DNA of 64,000 bases from Pseudomonas leptonychotis (GTDB lineage: Bacteria; Pseudomonadota; Gammaproteobacteria; Pseudomonadales; Pseudomonadaceae): NCBI RefSeq assembly GCF_004920405.1, contig NZ_RFLV01000004.1, positions 62,001-126,000 on the forward strand, read 5' to 3'. Numbering within the stretch: position 1 is the first letter of the stretch; each line of letters begins with the position of its first letter. The notes beneath the pieces were generated by a model. The model searched no databases. It was not told where the DNA came from and worked only from the letters and a program-made list of their open reading frames with translations. A program made the translations under genes and the position numbers. Shown one piece after another: positions 34,099 to 44,049 of the stretch.

Positions 34099-35107
34099 AG
34101 ATGTCGGCCAGAGTTGAGACCAATATCGCCTTGATGGTGTGCATGCGGTTTTCCGCCTGCTCGAAGGCAATGTTGTAGGGCGACTCGAAGACTTCCTCGG
34201 TAACTTCGATACCGCCCGCCAGATGCGGGTACTGATCGGCGATCTGCTTGCCGATCTTGGTTTCGCTGTTGTGGAAGGCTGGCAGGCAGTGCATGAACTT
34301 GGCCCGTGGGTTACCGGTGGCCTTCATGATGTCCATGTTGACCTGGTATGACAGCAGCTCTTCGATGCGTTCGCTCCAGGCTTCCACGGGCTCGCCCATG
34401 GATACCCAAACGTCGGTGTGGACGAAATCGACCCCCTTGACTGCTTCCTTCGGGTCTTCGGTGAGGCTGATGCGCGCGCCGCTTTCCTCGGCGAACTGCT
34501 TGCACGCGGCGATATGTTCATCGCTCGGCCACAGCGCCTTGGGGGCGGCGATACGCACATCCATGCCGAGCTTGGCACCGATCAGCAACAGCGAGTTACC
34601 CATGTTGTTACGCGCATCGCCCAGGTAGGCGTAGCTGATTTCGTGCAGGGGCTTGTCGCTGTGCTCGCGCATGGTCATCACGTCGGCGAGCATCTGGGTC
34701 GGGTGGTATTCGTCGGTCAGGCCGTTGAACACCGGCACTCCTGCGTACTGGGCGAGGTCTTCGACGATCTCCTGCTTGAAGCCACGGTATTCGATGGCGT
34801 CATACATGCGACCGAGCACGCGAGCGGTATCTTTCATCGATTCCTTGTGGCCGATCTGCGAGGAGTTGGGGTCGATGTAGGTGACATTGGCGCCCTGGTC
34901 GTAAGCGGCCACCTCGAAGGCGCAGCGGGTACGGGTGGAGGCCTTCTCGAAGATCAGCGCGATGTTCTTGCGCTGCAGATGCTGTTGTTCGGTGCCGGTG
35001 TATTTGGCGCGCTTGAGGTCGCGCGCAAGGTCGAGCAGGTAACGCAGCTCGCGGGCACTGTGGTGCATCAGGCTGAGCAGGTGGCGGTTGTGCATATTGA
35101 AAGCCAT
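34097..35107 (-). CDS. arcB: Ornithine carbamoyltransferase, catabolic
   Basis: A 336-residue enzyme. The carbamoyl phosphate site is STRTRCAFE, the ornithine-side loop is MGEPVEAW and the closing motif HCLPAFHN. It matches catabolic OTCases (start [17 protein letters not shown]), which run citrulline phosphorolysis to ornithine and carbamoyl phosphate. The TAA stop touches the end of an inserted repeat. It lies 65 bases after arcA. Confidence 0.96.
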   Translation of the reverse strand: MAFNMHNRHLLSLMHHSARELRYLLDLARDLKRAKYTGTEQQHLQRKNIALIFEKASTRTRCAFEVAAYDQGANVTYIDPNSSQIGHKESMKDTARVLGRMYDAIEYRGFKQEIVEDLAQYAGVPVFNGLTDEYHPTQMLADVMTMREHSDKPLHEISYAYLGDARNNMGNSLLLIGAKLGMDVRIAAPKALWPSDEHIAACKQFAEESGARISLTEDPKEAVKGVDFVHTDVWVSMGEPVEAWSERIEELLSYQVNMDIMKATGNPRAKFMHCLPAFHNSETKIGKQIADQYPHLAGGIEVTEEVFESPYNIAFEQAENRMHTIKAILVSTLADI

Positions 35108-35172
35108 GGATCTTTCTCCTTATGGGCATCTGAAAGCACCCTGCGGCGGGTAGCCGTAGGGGCAAGGCTTGG

Positions 35173-36423
35173 TCAGTAGTCGATGGGGTCGCGGATAATC
35201 GGGCACGTCATGCAGTGGCCGCCGCCGCGGCCGCGCCCCAGCTCGCTGGCGCTGATGGTGATGACTTCCACGCCAGCCTTGCGCAGCAGAGTATTGGTGT
35301 AGGTGTTGCGGTCGTAACCGACCACCACACCCGGTTCCAGGCAGACCACGTTGTTGCCGTCGTCCCACTGTTCACGCTCGGCTTCGTAGCTGTCGCCGCC
35401 GGTTTGCACCACGCGCAGTTTCTTCAGATTGAGGGAGTCGGCGACTACTTCGAGGAAGGTTTTTTCCTCGCGGCGTACATCGATGCCGCCGGGACGACTC
35501 TCGTCCGGCCGCAGGATGAAGGGCACGATGCCGTTCACCACATCCGGGAAGATGGTCACCAGGTCGCGGTCACAGAAGCTGAACACGGTGTCCAGGTGCA
35601 TGGCGGCGCGGGAGTTGCCCAGGCCAGCCACCACTACCCGTTCAGCTGCGCCCTTGGCAAACAGTGCGCGGGCCACCTGGCCGATGGCCTGGTGCGAGGT
35701 GCGCTCGCCCATGCCGATCAGTACGGTGCCGTTACCGATGGGCATCACGTCGCCGCCTTCCAGCGTCGCTGAACCATGGTCTTGGTCCGGATCGCCGTAC
35801 CAGATATCGAACGCCTCGTTGGCGAAGTCCGGGTGGAATTTGTAGATGGCGGTGGTCAGCAGGGTTTCCTGCCGGCGCGCCGGCCAGTGCATGGGGTTAA
35901 GGGTTACCCCTCCGTAGATCCAGCAGGTGGTGTCGCGGGTGAACTGGGTATTGGGCAGTGGCGCGAAGATAAAGCTGGATTCGCCGAGGTAGGCGTTGAA
36001 CATCTTTGCCGCGTCCGAATCCTTGTGTTTGGCCAGGTCGGCGCCGGAGACTCCGCCGATCAGGAATTCGGCGATTCTGCGTGGCTCCAGCCCTTCGATA
36101 AAGGAACGTACCTCGTCCTGCAGGCCGATGCCGACGCTGTTGGGGCTGATCTTGCGGTCGAGGATCCATTTCAGGGCCTCAGGGTGTTTGACTGTTTCCT
36201 CCAGCAGGTTGTGCATCTCCAGCACTTCGATGTCGCGTTCGCGCATCTTGGTCATAAAGTCGAAGTGGTCACGCTTGGCCTGCGACACCCAGATCACGTC
36301 ATCGAACAGCAACTCGTCGCAGTTGTTCGGGGTCAGGCGTAGGTGGGCCAGGCCTGGTGAACAGACCATTACCTTGTGCAGTTTGCCGGCTTCGGAATGA
36401 ACGCCGAGGGCTTTCTTGGACAT
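35173..36423 (-). CDS. arcA: Arginine deiminase
   Basis: A 416-residue guanidino-group-modifying enzyme. The catalytic Cys lies near the C-terminus in [15 protein letters not shown], with the conserved His/Asp pair in the central [11 protein letters not shown] and [10 protein letters not shown] regions. It hydrolyses arginine to citrulline and ammonia. The ATG at 36423 ([11 protein letters not shown]) has AGGAG upstream; the longer in-frame extension overlaps arcD. It is the second gene of arcDABC. Confidence 0.96.
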   Translation of the reverse strand: MSKKALGVHSEAGKLHKVMVCSPGLAHLRLTPNNCDELLFDDVIWVSQAKRDHFDFMTKMRERDIEVLEMHNLLEETVKHPEALKWILDRKISPNSVGIGLQDEVRSFIEGLEPRRIAEFLIGGVSGADLAKHKDSDAAKMFNAYLGESSFIFAPLPNTQFTRDTTCWIYGGVTLNPMHWPARRQETLLTTAIYKFHPDFANEAFDIWYGDPDQDHGSATLEGGDVMPIGNGTVLIGMGERTSHQAIGQVARALFAKGAAERVVVAGLGNSRAAMHLDTVFSFCDRDLVTIFPDVVNGIVPFILRPDESRPGGIDVRREEKTFLEVVADSLNLKKLRVVQTGGDSYEAEREQWDDGNNVVCLEPGVVVGYDRNTYTNTLLRKAGVEVITISASELGRGRGGGHCMTCPIIRDPIDY

Positions 36424-36439
36424 ACTGAACTCCTGTTCG

Positions 36440-37867
36440 TTAGAGGCTAAGGGTGCCGTCATACAGCCCGTAGGCGGCGATGGCGGCGCCTATCAGCACG
36501 GCGGTGAAGATGATTTTTTCGACGCCAGTGAAGATGGGTTGGCCCAGCTCGCGTTTGGCCTTGGCGAATAGCAGGGCGCCAGGGGCATAGAGCAGGGCGG
36601 AGAGCAGCAGGTACTGGATGCCTCCGGCATAGAGCAGCCAGATGGCGTAGAGCAGGGCAATGCTGCCGATCAGCAGGTCCTTGTTGCGCTGACCGCGAGC
36701 GTGCTCGTAGCTTTCGCCGCGTATCGTCAGCAGCACGGCGTAGGCGGCGGACCAGAGGTAGGGCACCAGAATCATCGAGGTGGCCAGGTACAGCAGGCTG
36801 AGGTAGGTGGAGCTGCTGAACAGGGTGATGACCAGAAACAGCTGGATCAGCCCGTTGGTTAGCCACAGTGCGTTGGCCGGCACCTGATTGGCGTTCTCCT
36901 TGCGCAGAAACGCCGGCATGGTGTGGTCACGCGCGGCGGCGAAGAGAATCTCCGCACACAGCAAGGTCCAGGACAGCAGGGCACCGGCCAGCGAAACGAC
37001 CAGGCCGATGGCGATAAATACAGCGCCCCAGCGGCCGACCACATGCTCAAGCACGTAGGCCATGGAGGGGTTCTTCAGCCCAGCCAGTTCGGCCTGGTTC
37101 ATGATGCCCAGCGACAACACATTGACCAGCATCAGTAGCAGAAGCACGCTGGCGAAGCCGATCACGGTGGCCTTGCCGACATCGCTGCGTTTCTCGGCGC
37201 GGGCCGAATAGACGCTGGCACCTTCGATGCCGATAAACACCCATACGGTGACCAGCATCATGTTGCGCACCTGGTTCATCACGCTGCCCAGGTCCGGGTT
37301 GCCCAAGCCCCAGATGTCCGCAGTGAACACCTCAAACTTGAAGGCGATGGCGGCGATCACGATGAATAGCACCAGCGGCACCATCTTCGCGATGGTGGTC
37401 ACGAAGTTGATAAAGGCCGCTTCCTTGATCCCGCGCAGCACCAGAAAGTGCACACCCCAGAGCACCAGAGAGGCACCAATCACCGCCGGCACAGTATTGC
37501 CTTCACCGAAAACCGGGAAGAAGTAGCCGAGGGTGGAGAACAACAGAACGAAGTAACTGACGTTGCCCAGCCAGGCGCTGATCCAGTAGCCCCAGGCCGA
37601 GGAAAAGCCCATGTAGTCGCCGAAGCCGGCCTTGGCGTAGGCGTAGACACCGGAATCCAGCTCCGGCTTGCGGTTGGCTAGGGTCTGAAAGACGAAGGCC
37701 AGGGTCAGCATGCCGACCGCAGTGATGGCCCAGCCGATCAGCACGGCCCCGACCCCGGCGCTGGCTGCCATGTTCTGCGGCAGGGAGAAAATCCCGCCGC
37801 CGACCATGGAGCCGACTACCAAGGCGACTAATGCGCCTAGGCGCAATTTTTGTGTCGAATCAGGCAT
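36440..37867 (-). CDS. arcD: Arginine:ornithine antiporter
   Basis: A 475-residue APC-superfamily antiporter with about 13 transmembrane helices. The family motif [16 protein letters not shown] is at the first helix. It exchanges extracellular arginine for ornithine across the inner membrane. The ATG at 37867 was chosen because GGAGG lies 7 bases upstream. It heads the operon; an Anr-like box lies about 60 bases upstream. Confidence 0.95.
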   Translation of the reverse strand: MPDSTQKLRLGALVALVVGSMVGGGIFSLPQNMAASAGVGAVLIGWAITAVGMLTLAFVFQTLANRKPELDSGVYAYAKAGFGDYMGFSSAWGYWISAWLGNVSYFVLLFSTLGYFFPVFGEGNTVPAVIGASLVLWGVHFLVLRGIKEAAFINFVTTIAKMVPLVLFIVIAAIAFKFEVFTADIWGLGNPDLGSVMNQVRNMMLVTVWVFIGIEGASVYSARAEKRSDVGKATVIGFASVLLLLMLVNVLSLGIMNQAELAGLKNPSMAYVLEHVVGRWGAVFIAIGLVVSLAGALLSWTLLCAEILFAAARDHTMPAFLRKENANQVPANALWLTNGLIQLFLVITLFSSSTYLSLLYLATSMILVPYLWSAAYAVLLTIRGESYEHARGQRNKDLLIGSIALLYAIWLLYAGGIQYLLLSALLYAPGALLFAKAKRELGQPIFTGVEKIIFTAVLIGAAIAAYGLYDGTLSL

Positions 37868-38244
37868 TTCACATACCTCCATGTCAGGGAACAGGGGGGT
37901 ATTGAGCGCTCTTGCAGGGCGACCGTAGTGACTTGGGTCAATAGACCGCGATTAAGCGCACAAACGCGCTCCGATGCCGGTCAATCGCAGCCTAAAGAGA
38001 GCAATAAGAGTTGCGCGATTACTCTACGGCGGGGCTCTTGGCAAGGTCGGATTGTTGCAGGCCTAGTCAGCTTTTATGGCCATGCAAGGGCGGGGCATGA
38101 AGATTTTTTTCACACGGGAAGATGGCGAAGGCTGATCATTTGCCTCGATCCCTGAGATTTATGGGGTTCCTGACCTCACTCGGCAAATCTGCGACAATCG
38201 CCACCCTTTTGCTCTTCCCCCTGACCCCACCCCGCGATTACCTG
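37868..38244. other. Divergent arcD-hrpA intergenic region
   Basis: This 377-base gap holds the arcD promoter (Anr-like site 37928-37941, possible -10 near 37899-37904) and presumably the hrpA promoter. In-frame sequence upstream of the hrpA ATG at 38245 does not look like protein. No RNA gene was seen. Confidence 0.6.
37928..37941 (-). promoter_or_regulatory. Candidate Anr (FNR-type) box upstream of arcD
   Basis: On the arcD strand TTGACCCAAGTCAC matches the Anr/FNR consensus TTGAT-N4-ATCAA at 7 of 10 defined positions. Its centre is about 33 bases upstream of a possible -10 (CAATAC), close to class II spacing. The P. aeruginosa arc operon is known to be Anr-activated under oxygen limitation. 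A second, equally imperfect match is at 37971-37984. Confidence 0.4.
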
Positions 38245-41200
38245 ATGACCGAAGCCACGCCCGCCGTTGACCAACTGCTGAAAAACCTCGACCAGACGCT
38301 GCTGGGTGATCGTCATCGCCTGCGCCGCCAGTTGCATGAGCTGCGTAAGCAGAATCCGGTGGATGAAGCCAAGCTGGCGCAGTGGCTGCAGCGCTTTGAG
38401 GCCTCCGTGGCCAAAGTCGAGGCGCGCCGGCTGAGTGTGCCGGCGATGCGTTATGACGATGCGCTGCCGATTGCCGCCAAGCGTGACGAGATCAAGGCTG
38501 CCATCAGTAAACACCAAGTGGTGGTGATCGCCGGCGAGACCGGCTCGGGTAAAACCACTCAGCTGCCGAAAATCTGTCTGGAGCTAGGTCGCGGCGTACA
38601 TGGGCTGATTGGTCACACCCAGCCGCGGCGTCTGGCGGCGCGCAGCGTGGCGACAAGGGTGGCGGAAGAAATTGGCACGCCGCTGGGCGAGTTGGTCGGC
38701 TATCAAGTGCGCTTCGAGGATCAGAGCAACGAGCGCAGCCTGATCAAGCTGATGACCGACGGCATCCTGCTGGCCGAGACCCAGCACGACCGCTACCTGG
38801 AAAAGTACGACACGATCATTGTCGACGAAGCTCACGAACGCAGCCTGAACATCGACTTCCTCCTGGGCTTTCTGAAAACCCTGCTGGTGCGCCGGCCTGA
38901 CCTGAAACTGATCATTACCTCGGCCACCATCGACCTGCAGCGTTTCTCCGAACACTTCGATGGCGCGCCGATTGTCGAGGTGTCTGGCCGCACCTTCCCG
39001 GTGGACACCTGGTACCGTCCGCTGGCCGCCGAGCAGGATGAGGAGGGCAATCGGGTCGAAGAAGACCTGTCGGTTGACCAGGCGATTCTCGCCACCCTCG
39101 ATGAAATTGCCGCGTTTGAAAAGAGTGAAGGCACACGCCCAGGCGACGTCTTGGTGTTCCTGCCCGGCGAGCGTGAAATTCGCGACGCCGCCGAGGTGCT
39201 GCGCAAGGCCAACCTGCGCATGACCGAGGTGCTGCCGCTGTATGCGCGCCTGACCCCAGCCGAGCAGCAGAAGATTTTCGCGCCCATGGGTGCCCGCAAA
39301 ATCGTGCTGGCCACCAACGTCGCGGAAACCTCGCTGACCGTGCCGGGCATTCGCTATGTAATCGACAGCGGTACGGCGCGTATCAGCCGCTACAGCTACC
39401 GCGCCAAGGTGCAGCGCCTGCCGATTGAAGCCATCAGCCAAGCCAGTGCCAATCAGCGCAAGGGCCGTTGCGGGCGGGTTGAGCCGGGCATCTGTATTCG
39501 CTTGTTCAGTGAGGAGGACTTCATCGGCCGGCCGGCTTTTACCGATCCGGAAATCCTCCGCACCAACCTGGCCGCGGTGATTTTGCAGATGCTGCACCTG
39601 CGCCTCGGCGAGATCGAAGCCTTCCCCTTTATCGAACCACCAGACGGCAAAGCCATCAGCGACGGCTTCAACCTGTTGCAGGAACTCTCGGCGGTGAACC
39701 GCGAGGGTCAGCTCACCCCGCTGGGCCGCCAGTTGGCCCGTTTGCCGGTGGACCCGCGCCTGGGCCGCATGGTGCTGGAAGGGGCCAAACAGGGCAGCCT
39801 GGAAGAAATCCTGATCATCGCCAGTGCGCTGTCGGTACAAGATGTGCGCGAGCGTCCGTCCGACCGTCAGCAGGCGGCCGACCAAGCCCACGCGCAGTGG
39901 AAGGATGTCGACTCTGACTTCGCCGCGCTGATCAATCTCTGGCGCGGCTTTGAAGAGCAGCGCCAGGCGTTGGGCTCAAGCGCGCTGCGTAGCTGGTGTC
40001 GGAAGAACTTCCTCAACTATTTGCGCCTGCGTGAATGGCGTGATTCCCACCGCCAGTTGGTGCTGATTACCCGTGATCTGCAGCTGCAAGCACCCAGTGG
40101 GAGCGGCTTCAGCCGCGATGCAAACTCGCAAAAAACCAGTCGCGGCCAAGGCTCCTCCCACAAGGGAGTGCCAGCCGATGCGCATCCGCAACCGACCACC
40201 GACAGCAAGGTCAATGTCATCGTCCGTGAGCAGGCCGAGGCCGGCGAGGCCGCGCAACGAGCCAAAGGCTACGCCGCCGTGCATAAGGCGATTCTCGCCG
40301 GGCTGCTTAGCCAGATCGGTCAAAAGACTGAAGACGGCGACTACCTCGGCGCCCGCCAACGGCGTTTCTGGGTGCATCCGTCTTCGGTGATCGGCCGCAA
40401 GAAACCTACGTGGCTGATGGCTGCCGAGCTGGTGGAAACCACCAAGTTGTTCGCGCGCATGGTGGCCAAGATTGAACCGGATTGGATCGAGCCCTTGGCC
40501 GGCCATCTGATCAAGAAAAACCATATGGAACCGCACTGGGAGAAGAAGCGCGGCCAGGTAGTCGCTTATGAGCAAATCAGCCTCTACGGCATGATTGTCG
40601 TGGGTCGCCGCGCCGTGCATTTCGGCCCGATTGAGCCGGTGGTCTCGCGTGAACTGTTTATCCGCGAAGGCCTGGTGGGCGGTGAAATGCACAGCCGCGC
40701 CAAGTGCCTGACCGCCAACCGTCAGCTGCTGGAAAAGCTCGACGAGCTGGAAGCCAAGGCGCGTCGGCGCGACATTCTCGCCGACGAAGAAACCCTGTTC
40801 GCTTATTACGAGGCACGCCTGCCGTCGGAGATTTACCAGAGCGCCACCTTCGACAGTTGGTACAAAACCGAAAGCGCGAAAAATCCGCAGCTGTTGATCA
40901 TGCGCGAGGAGGACGTGCTCGCCCGCGATGCCAAAGAGGTCACCGCCGCGCAATACCCGGACACCTTGAGTTTGGGTGAATTGACCCTGCCACTGACCTA
41001 TCACTTCGAACCCAATCACCCGCGCGACGGCGTGACCTTGCGGGTGCCCGCACCTTTGCTGCCGCAACTGCCGACTGAGCGACTGGAATGGCTGGTGCCG
41101 GGCCTGCTGGAGGCCAAGTGCATGGCTCTGGTGCGCGGCCTGCCCAAGGCGCTGCGCAAGAACTTTGTGCCGGTGCCGGACTTTGTCGGTGCGGCCTTAA

Positions 41201-42321
41201 GCAAAGTGCAGTTTGCCGAAGGCAGCTTGTCGCTTTCCTTGGGCCGCGAGCTGACGCGCATGACCGGTGCGCGGGTCAGCGACGAGGCATGGGCCGAGTC
41301 CGAAGCGCAGCTGGAAGGGCATCTGCGGATGAATATCGAGGTGGTCGACAACCAGGGCAAGCCCTTGGGCGAAGGCCGCGATCTGGCTGAGCTGACCGCG
41401 CGTTTCAGCGAAGCGACGCAGGCCGGTCTGGCCCTGCCGAAAACCGCCAAGAGTCAGCAGCCGGTCGAAGCCAAAGCCTTTAGTGAAGTTGCAGCCAAGA
41501 CCCAGCAGCAGGTCGCGGGTCTGTCCATGACGGTTTACCCGGCGCTGGTGGAAGAGGCGGGCGTGGTCAAGGAAGGGCGCTTCCCCACCTTGGCCGAAGC
41601 CGAGTTTCAGCATCGTCGTGCGCTGCAACGCTTGCTGCTGCAGCAACTGGCCGAGCCGGCGAAGTTTCTGCGTAATAAATTACCGGGGCTGACCGAACTG
41701 GCGTTGCTCTACCGCGACATGGGCCGGGTCGATGCGTTGGTCGAAGACATCCTGCTCGCCAGCCTCGACAGCTGCATCCTCGACGGTGAGGCCAATCTGC
41801 CGCGCGACGGTGCCGGGCTGGCGGCGCTGGCCGAGCGCAAGCGTGGCGACTGGGCCGAGCATGCCGAGCGTTTAGCCAAGCTGACGCTGGAAGTGCTTAA
41901 GCTCTGGCACGGTTTGCAAAAGCGGTTCAAAGGAAAAATCGACCTGGCTCAGGCGATGGCGCTGAACGATATCAAGCAGCAACTGAGCAACCTGGTGTAC
42001 CCCGGCTTCGTTCGCGAAACCCCGACCCAGTGGCTCAAGGAGATGCCGCGTTACCTCAAAGCCATCGAGCAGCGTTTTGACAAAATTGGCAGCCAGGTGC
42101 AACGCGACCGTGTGTGGAGCGGCGAGTTAGGCGGTTACTGGGAGCAGTACCAGGCGCGTTTGGCCAAGCACAGTCAGGAAGGTAAGCGCGATGCGCAGCT
42201 GGTGCTGTATCGCTGGCTGCTGGAGGAGTACCGCGTGTCGTTGTTTGCCCAACAGCTGGGTACCAAGCTACCGGTGTCGGATAAGCGTCTGAGTAAACAG
42301 TGGAGTAGTGTGGACGCCTGA
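38245..42321 (+). CDS. hrpA: ATP-dependent RNA helicase HrpA
   Basis: A 1358-residue DEAH-box helicase. The domain order is Walker A GETGSGKTTQ, DEAH box VDEAHERS, SAT motif SATIDLQRF, motif VI NQRKGRCGR, then the helicase-associated and DUF3418 C-terminal regions. The ATG at 38245 (MTEATPAVDQLL) was chosen as the normal family start. Residues about 618-640 are encoded by an inserted REP pair (40097-40162) that keeps the frame, in a linker between the helicase core and the C-terminal domain. HrpA relatives act on stalled or collided ribosomes. Confidence 0.93.
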   Translation: MTEATPAVDQLLKNLDQTLLGDRHRLRRQLHELRKQNPVDEAKLAQWLQRFEASVAKVEARRLSVPAMRYDDALPIAAKRDEIKAAISKHQVVVIAGETGSGKTTQLPKICLELGRGVHGLIGHTQPRRLAARSVATRVAEEIGTPLGELVGYQVRFEDQSNERSLIKLMTDGILLAETQHDRYLEKYDTIIVDEAHERSLNIDFLLGFLKTLLVRRPDLKLIITSATIDLQRFSEHFDGAPIVEVSGRTFPVDTWYRPLAAEQDEEGNRVEEDLSVDQAILATLDEIAAFEKSEGTRPGDVLVFLPGEREIRDAAEVLRKANLRMTEVLPLYARLTPAEQQKIFAPMGARKIVLATNVAETSLTVPGIRYVIDSGTARISRYSYRAKVQRLPIEAISQASANQRKGRCGRVEPGICIRLFSEEDFIGRPAFTDPEILRTNLAAVILQMLHLRLGEIEAFPFIEPPDGKAISDGFNLLQELSAVNREGQLTPLGRQLARLPVDPRLGRMVLEGAKQGSLEEILIIASALSVQDVRERPSDRQQAADQAHAQWKDVDSDFAALINLWRGFEEQRQALGSSALRSWCRKNFLNYLRLREWRDSHRQLVLITRDLQLQAPSGSGFSRDANSQKTSRGQGSSHKGVPADAHPQPTTDSKVNVIVREQAEAGEAAQRAKGYAAVHKAILAGLLSQIGQKTEDGDYLGARQRRFWVHPSSVIGRKKPTWLMAAELVETTKLFARMVAKIEPDWIEPLAGHLIKKNHMEPHWEKKRGQVVAYEQISLYGMIVVGRRAVHFGPIEPVVSRELFIREGLVGGEMHSRAKCLTANRQLLEKLDELEAKARRRDILADEETLFAYYEARLPSEIYQSATFDSWYKTESAKNPQLLIMREEDVLARDAKEVTAAQYPDTLSLGELTLPLTYHFEPNHPRDGVTLRVPAPLLPQLPTERLEWLVPGLLEAKCMALVRGLPKALRKNFVPVPDFVGAALSKVQFAEGSLSLSLGRELTRMTGARVSDEAWAESEAQLEGHLRMNIEVVDNQGKPLGEGRDLAELTARFSEATQAGLALPKTAKSQQPVEAKAFSEVAAKTQQQVAGLSMTVYPALVEEAGVVKEGRFPTLAEAEFQHRRALQRLLLQQLAEPAKFLRNKLPGLTELALLYRDMGRVDALVEDILLASLDSCILDGEANLPRDGAGLAALAERKRGDWAEHAERLAKLTLEVLKLWHGLQKRFKGKIDLAQAMALNDIKQQLSNLVYPGFVRETPTQWLKEMPRYLKAIEQRFDKIGSQVQRDRVWSGELGGYWEQYQARLAKHSQEGKRDAQLVLYRWLLEEYRVSLFAQQLGTKLPVSDKRLSKQWSSVDA
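40097..40162 (+). repeat. REP pair inserted in frame within hrpA
   Basis: GTGGGAGCGGCTTCAGCCGC opens the element and its inverted, slightly diverged partner (GCGGCCAAGGCTCCTCCCAC) closes it. The 66 bases equal 22 codons and are read as a Ser/Gly/Lys-rich stretch. Related REP-like sequence is intergenic at 31981-32046. Confidence 0.8.
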
Positions 42322-42406
42322 CCGGTATTTTTGCTGATCGCTGCCATCTGCTTCGCCAGGTGGCTAGATTCGAGAACCGCATACTAACCCTGCATGAGTT
42401 GTCCTC

Positions 42407-43204
42407 TTGGCTGCAGTCTTTATTGGTCTATCAGCATTGTTGCGCCAATGCCTATTCGCCGCGCCGCTACTGGTGTTACTGCCAGCCTTGGCCGTGGCGA
42501 ATTGCCAGAAAACCTTACGCTGGGCCGACGATCCACCCTTTAGCATGCGGGCGGAAGACGGTTCTGTCGTAGGTATCTATGTCGATGCTAACCGCGAGGT
42601 GTTGGAGCGCCTGGGTTGCGAAGTGCGGTTGCGTAAGCTGCCTTGGGGCCGTGCGCTTAAAGAGCTTGAGATCGGTCGGCTGGATATTTTGCCGGGCGCT
42701 TTCAAGCGTCCAGAGCGTGAGGTTTATGCGCACTTCTCCGGCACCATTTTGCCGCCCTCGCGCAATATTCTGTTCATGCACCGGCTCGCCCTGGCACGCT
42801 GGCCGATTAGCCAGCTCTTAGCGCTACAGCACAGCGATTTTCGTTTGGGGGCACAGATCAACGTCTCTTACGGTGCAGACTTCGAGCATCTGATGCGGAA
42901 TCAAGCATGGGCCGAGCGGGTATTTATGTCCGCCAACCGACTCAACCTGTGGCGCATGATGGGTAAAGGCCGGATTGACGGCGTGATTGCTGATGAAAAT
43001 ACCGGTGCCTATGAAATTCATCAGCTAGGCCTGCAGAGCGAGATAAAACCTTCCAATGTTGTGGTGTCCAGTGAGGCTGCTGAAGTGGCATTCAGCAAGA
43101 AAACCACAGACTCAGCCTTTGTCCAGGCTTATGCCGATGCGCTACGTGAGCTGGTGGCGAGCGGCAGTTATGCACGGATCGTGCAGCGCTATGTGAGGCC
43201 GTAA
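42407..43204 (+). CDS. Family 3 periplasmic solute-binding protein, orphan
   Basis: A 265-residue protein. The N-terminal hydrophobic signal is LLRQCLFAAPLLVLLPALAVA; the mature part begins with a KTLRWADDPPFSM segment typical of amino acid-binding (SBP_bac_3) proteins. It has no permease or ATPase neighbour, as is common for Pseudomonas stand-alone members. The start is uncertain: TTG 42407 opens the frame, TTG 42437 or 42440 would give a shorter signal, and no clear ribosome site distinguishes them. Confidence 0.75.
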   Translation: MAAVFIGLSALLRQCLFAAPLLVLLPALAVANCQKTLRWADDPPFSMRAEDGSVVGIYVDANREVLERLGCEVRLRKLPWGRALKELEIGRLDILPGAFKRPEREVYAHFSGTILPPSRNILFMHRLALARWPISQLLALQHSDFRLGAQINVSYGADFEHLMRNQAWAERVFMSANRLNLWRMMGKGRIDGVIADENTGAYEIHQLGLQSEIKPSNVVVSSEAAEVAFSKKTTDSAFVQAYADALRELVASGSYARIVQRYVRP

Positions 43205-43344
43205 ACGGCAGCGCTTTCCCTGACGACGTCTGTATATCCGCAGCAGTTCGCTTGCTTTATTAACGGTTGGCGCGGTTGTGTGATGTTTGGCTGATTAGAG
43301 AAACCACGCCATCGCTAAAACGGATGGTGGGAGTGCAATAGCCC

Positions 43345-43364
43345 CGAGAGCCGGGGCTGGTTGG
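43345..43364 (-). terminator. GC hairpin downstream of the Cys/His-motif gene
   Basis: AGCCCCGG and CCGGGGCT-type halves (AGCCCC/GGGGCT core) pair around a short loop about 50 bases after the stop codon. There is no long T run, so it may be a weak terminator or an mRNA end stabiliser. Confidence 0.45.
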
Positions 43365-43414
43365 GATCGAGCCGCAACGGCCGTTGGCGGCAGGCTGAAA
43401 TTGGCCAGCAGTGT

Positions 43415-43741
43415 TTAAACGAATACCTGCCGAGCCATCCCGCGTGGGATGCGGTTTCTACCCGGCAGTTGTTCCAGGCGTTGCTGCCATTGTGCTCGGG
43501 GTTTCAGGGCAGTGGTTGGCTTTACCAACTCAGCCGTTGCGGCAGCGGCCTTCGCAGCTTTTGCCGCGGCTCTGAGTTCAGCAAGACTTGGGGTTTTACG
43601 GACAGGCTCAGCAGTACCTTTCTCAACGCTGCGCAGGCACAGCTTGCATGAAACCTGAGTTACATCCTGAGTACTGCTCAGGTTTGAGCCAGTGCGTCCA
43701 CATGCGACATTTTCCGCGGACGCGGCGTAGTGAATAGCCAA
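43415..43741 (-). CDS. Small Cys/His-motif protein with Ala/Lys-rich helix
   Basis: A 108-residue protein of unknown function. His4, Cys14, Cys32 and Cys35 form an H-x9-C-x17-C-x2-C pattern like a small zinc ribbon, as seen in some phage-borne proteins. Residues about 51-70 are a basic Ala-rich helix (ELRAAAKAAKAAAA). The start is placed at TTG 43741 because GGAG lies 9 bases before it and the zinc-motif region begins there; upstream codons have no such support. A GC-rich hairpin at 43345-43364 follows the gene. It is unlike its neighbours in composition. Confidence 0.5.
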   Translation of the reverse strand: MAIHYAASAENVACGRTGSNLSSTQDVTQVSCKLCLRSVEKGTAEPVRKTPSLAELRAAAKAAKAAAATAELVKPTTALKPRAQWQQRLEQLPGRNRIPRGMARQVFV

Positions 43742-44049
43742 CGTGTTATCTCCTGCATTTTTGGGGCGCGGGATTTTACACGGTTCGCTTAGCACGCCAA
43801 CGGCTTATCGTTGCGTCGTGGCAGAGTTATGGGTACGGCCGAATAGTGGCGCCATGTCCAAGCCTGCGCAGTTGTGCGTGGTAACGCTCTGGTCCTGGAT
43901 TTCACTTGGCCGTGACAGTTGCTAGGCAGGTTGGTAGATAAATACACGATAGGCCGCAGTCGGCGCAGAAGCGGACAGTCGTGATAAGCAATGGGCCTAT
44001 CGCTTCGCTTCACTGGTTGCCGATTTAGTGTGGTGACATCCAGCTGAGT
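43742..44049. other. Intergenic region before the mer module
   Basis: This 308-base stretch contains the first copy of the 15-base sequence CAGAAGCGGACAGTC (43966-43980). No convincing gene is seen. Base composition is lower in GC than the flanking core genes. Confidence 0.5.
43966..43980 (+). repeat. Direct repeat flanking the mer module, left copy
   Basis: CAGAAGCGGACAGTC, identical to 45524-45538 in the same orientation, brackets merR-merT-merP and the GDCCVxCC gene. Confidence 0.6.

Noticed and set aside
38584..39891. A 435-codon open frame on the minus strand opposite hrpA
   Set aside because: It lies wholly within the confirmed helicase coding region, follows its codon periodicity and has no family features; it is a high-GC antisense frame.
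39976..41067. A 363-codon minus-strand open frame opposite hrpA
   Set aside because: Antisense shadow of the helicase C-terminal half, with no recognisable domain.
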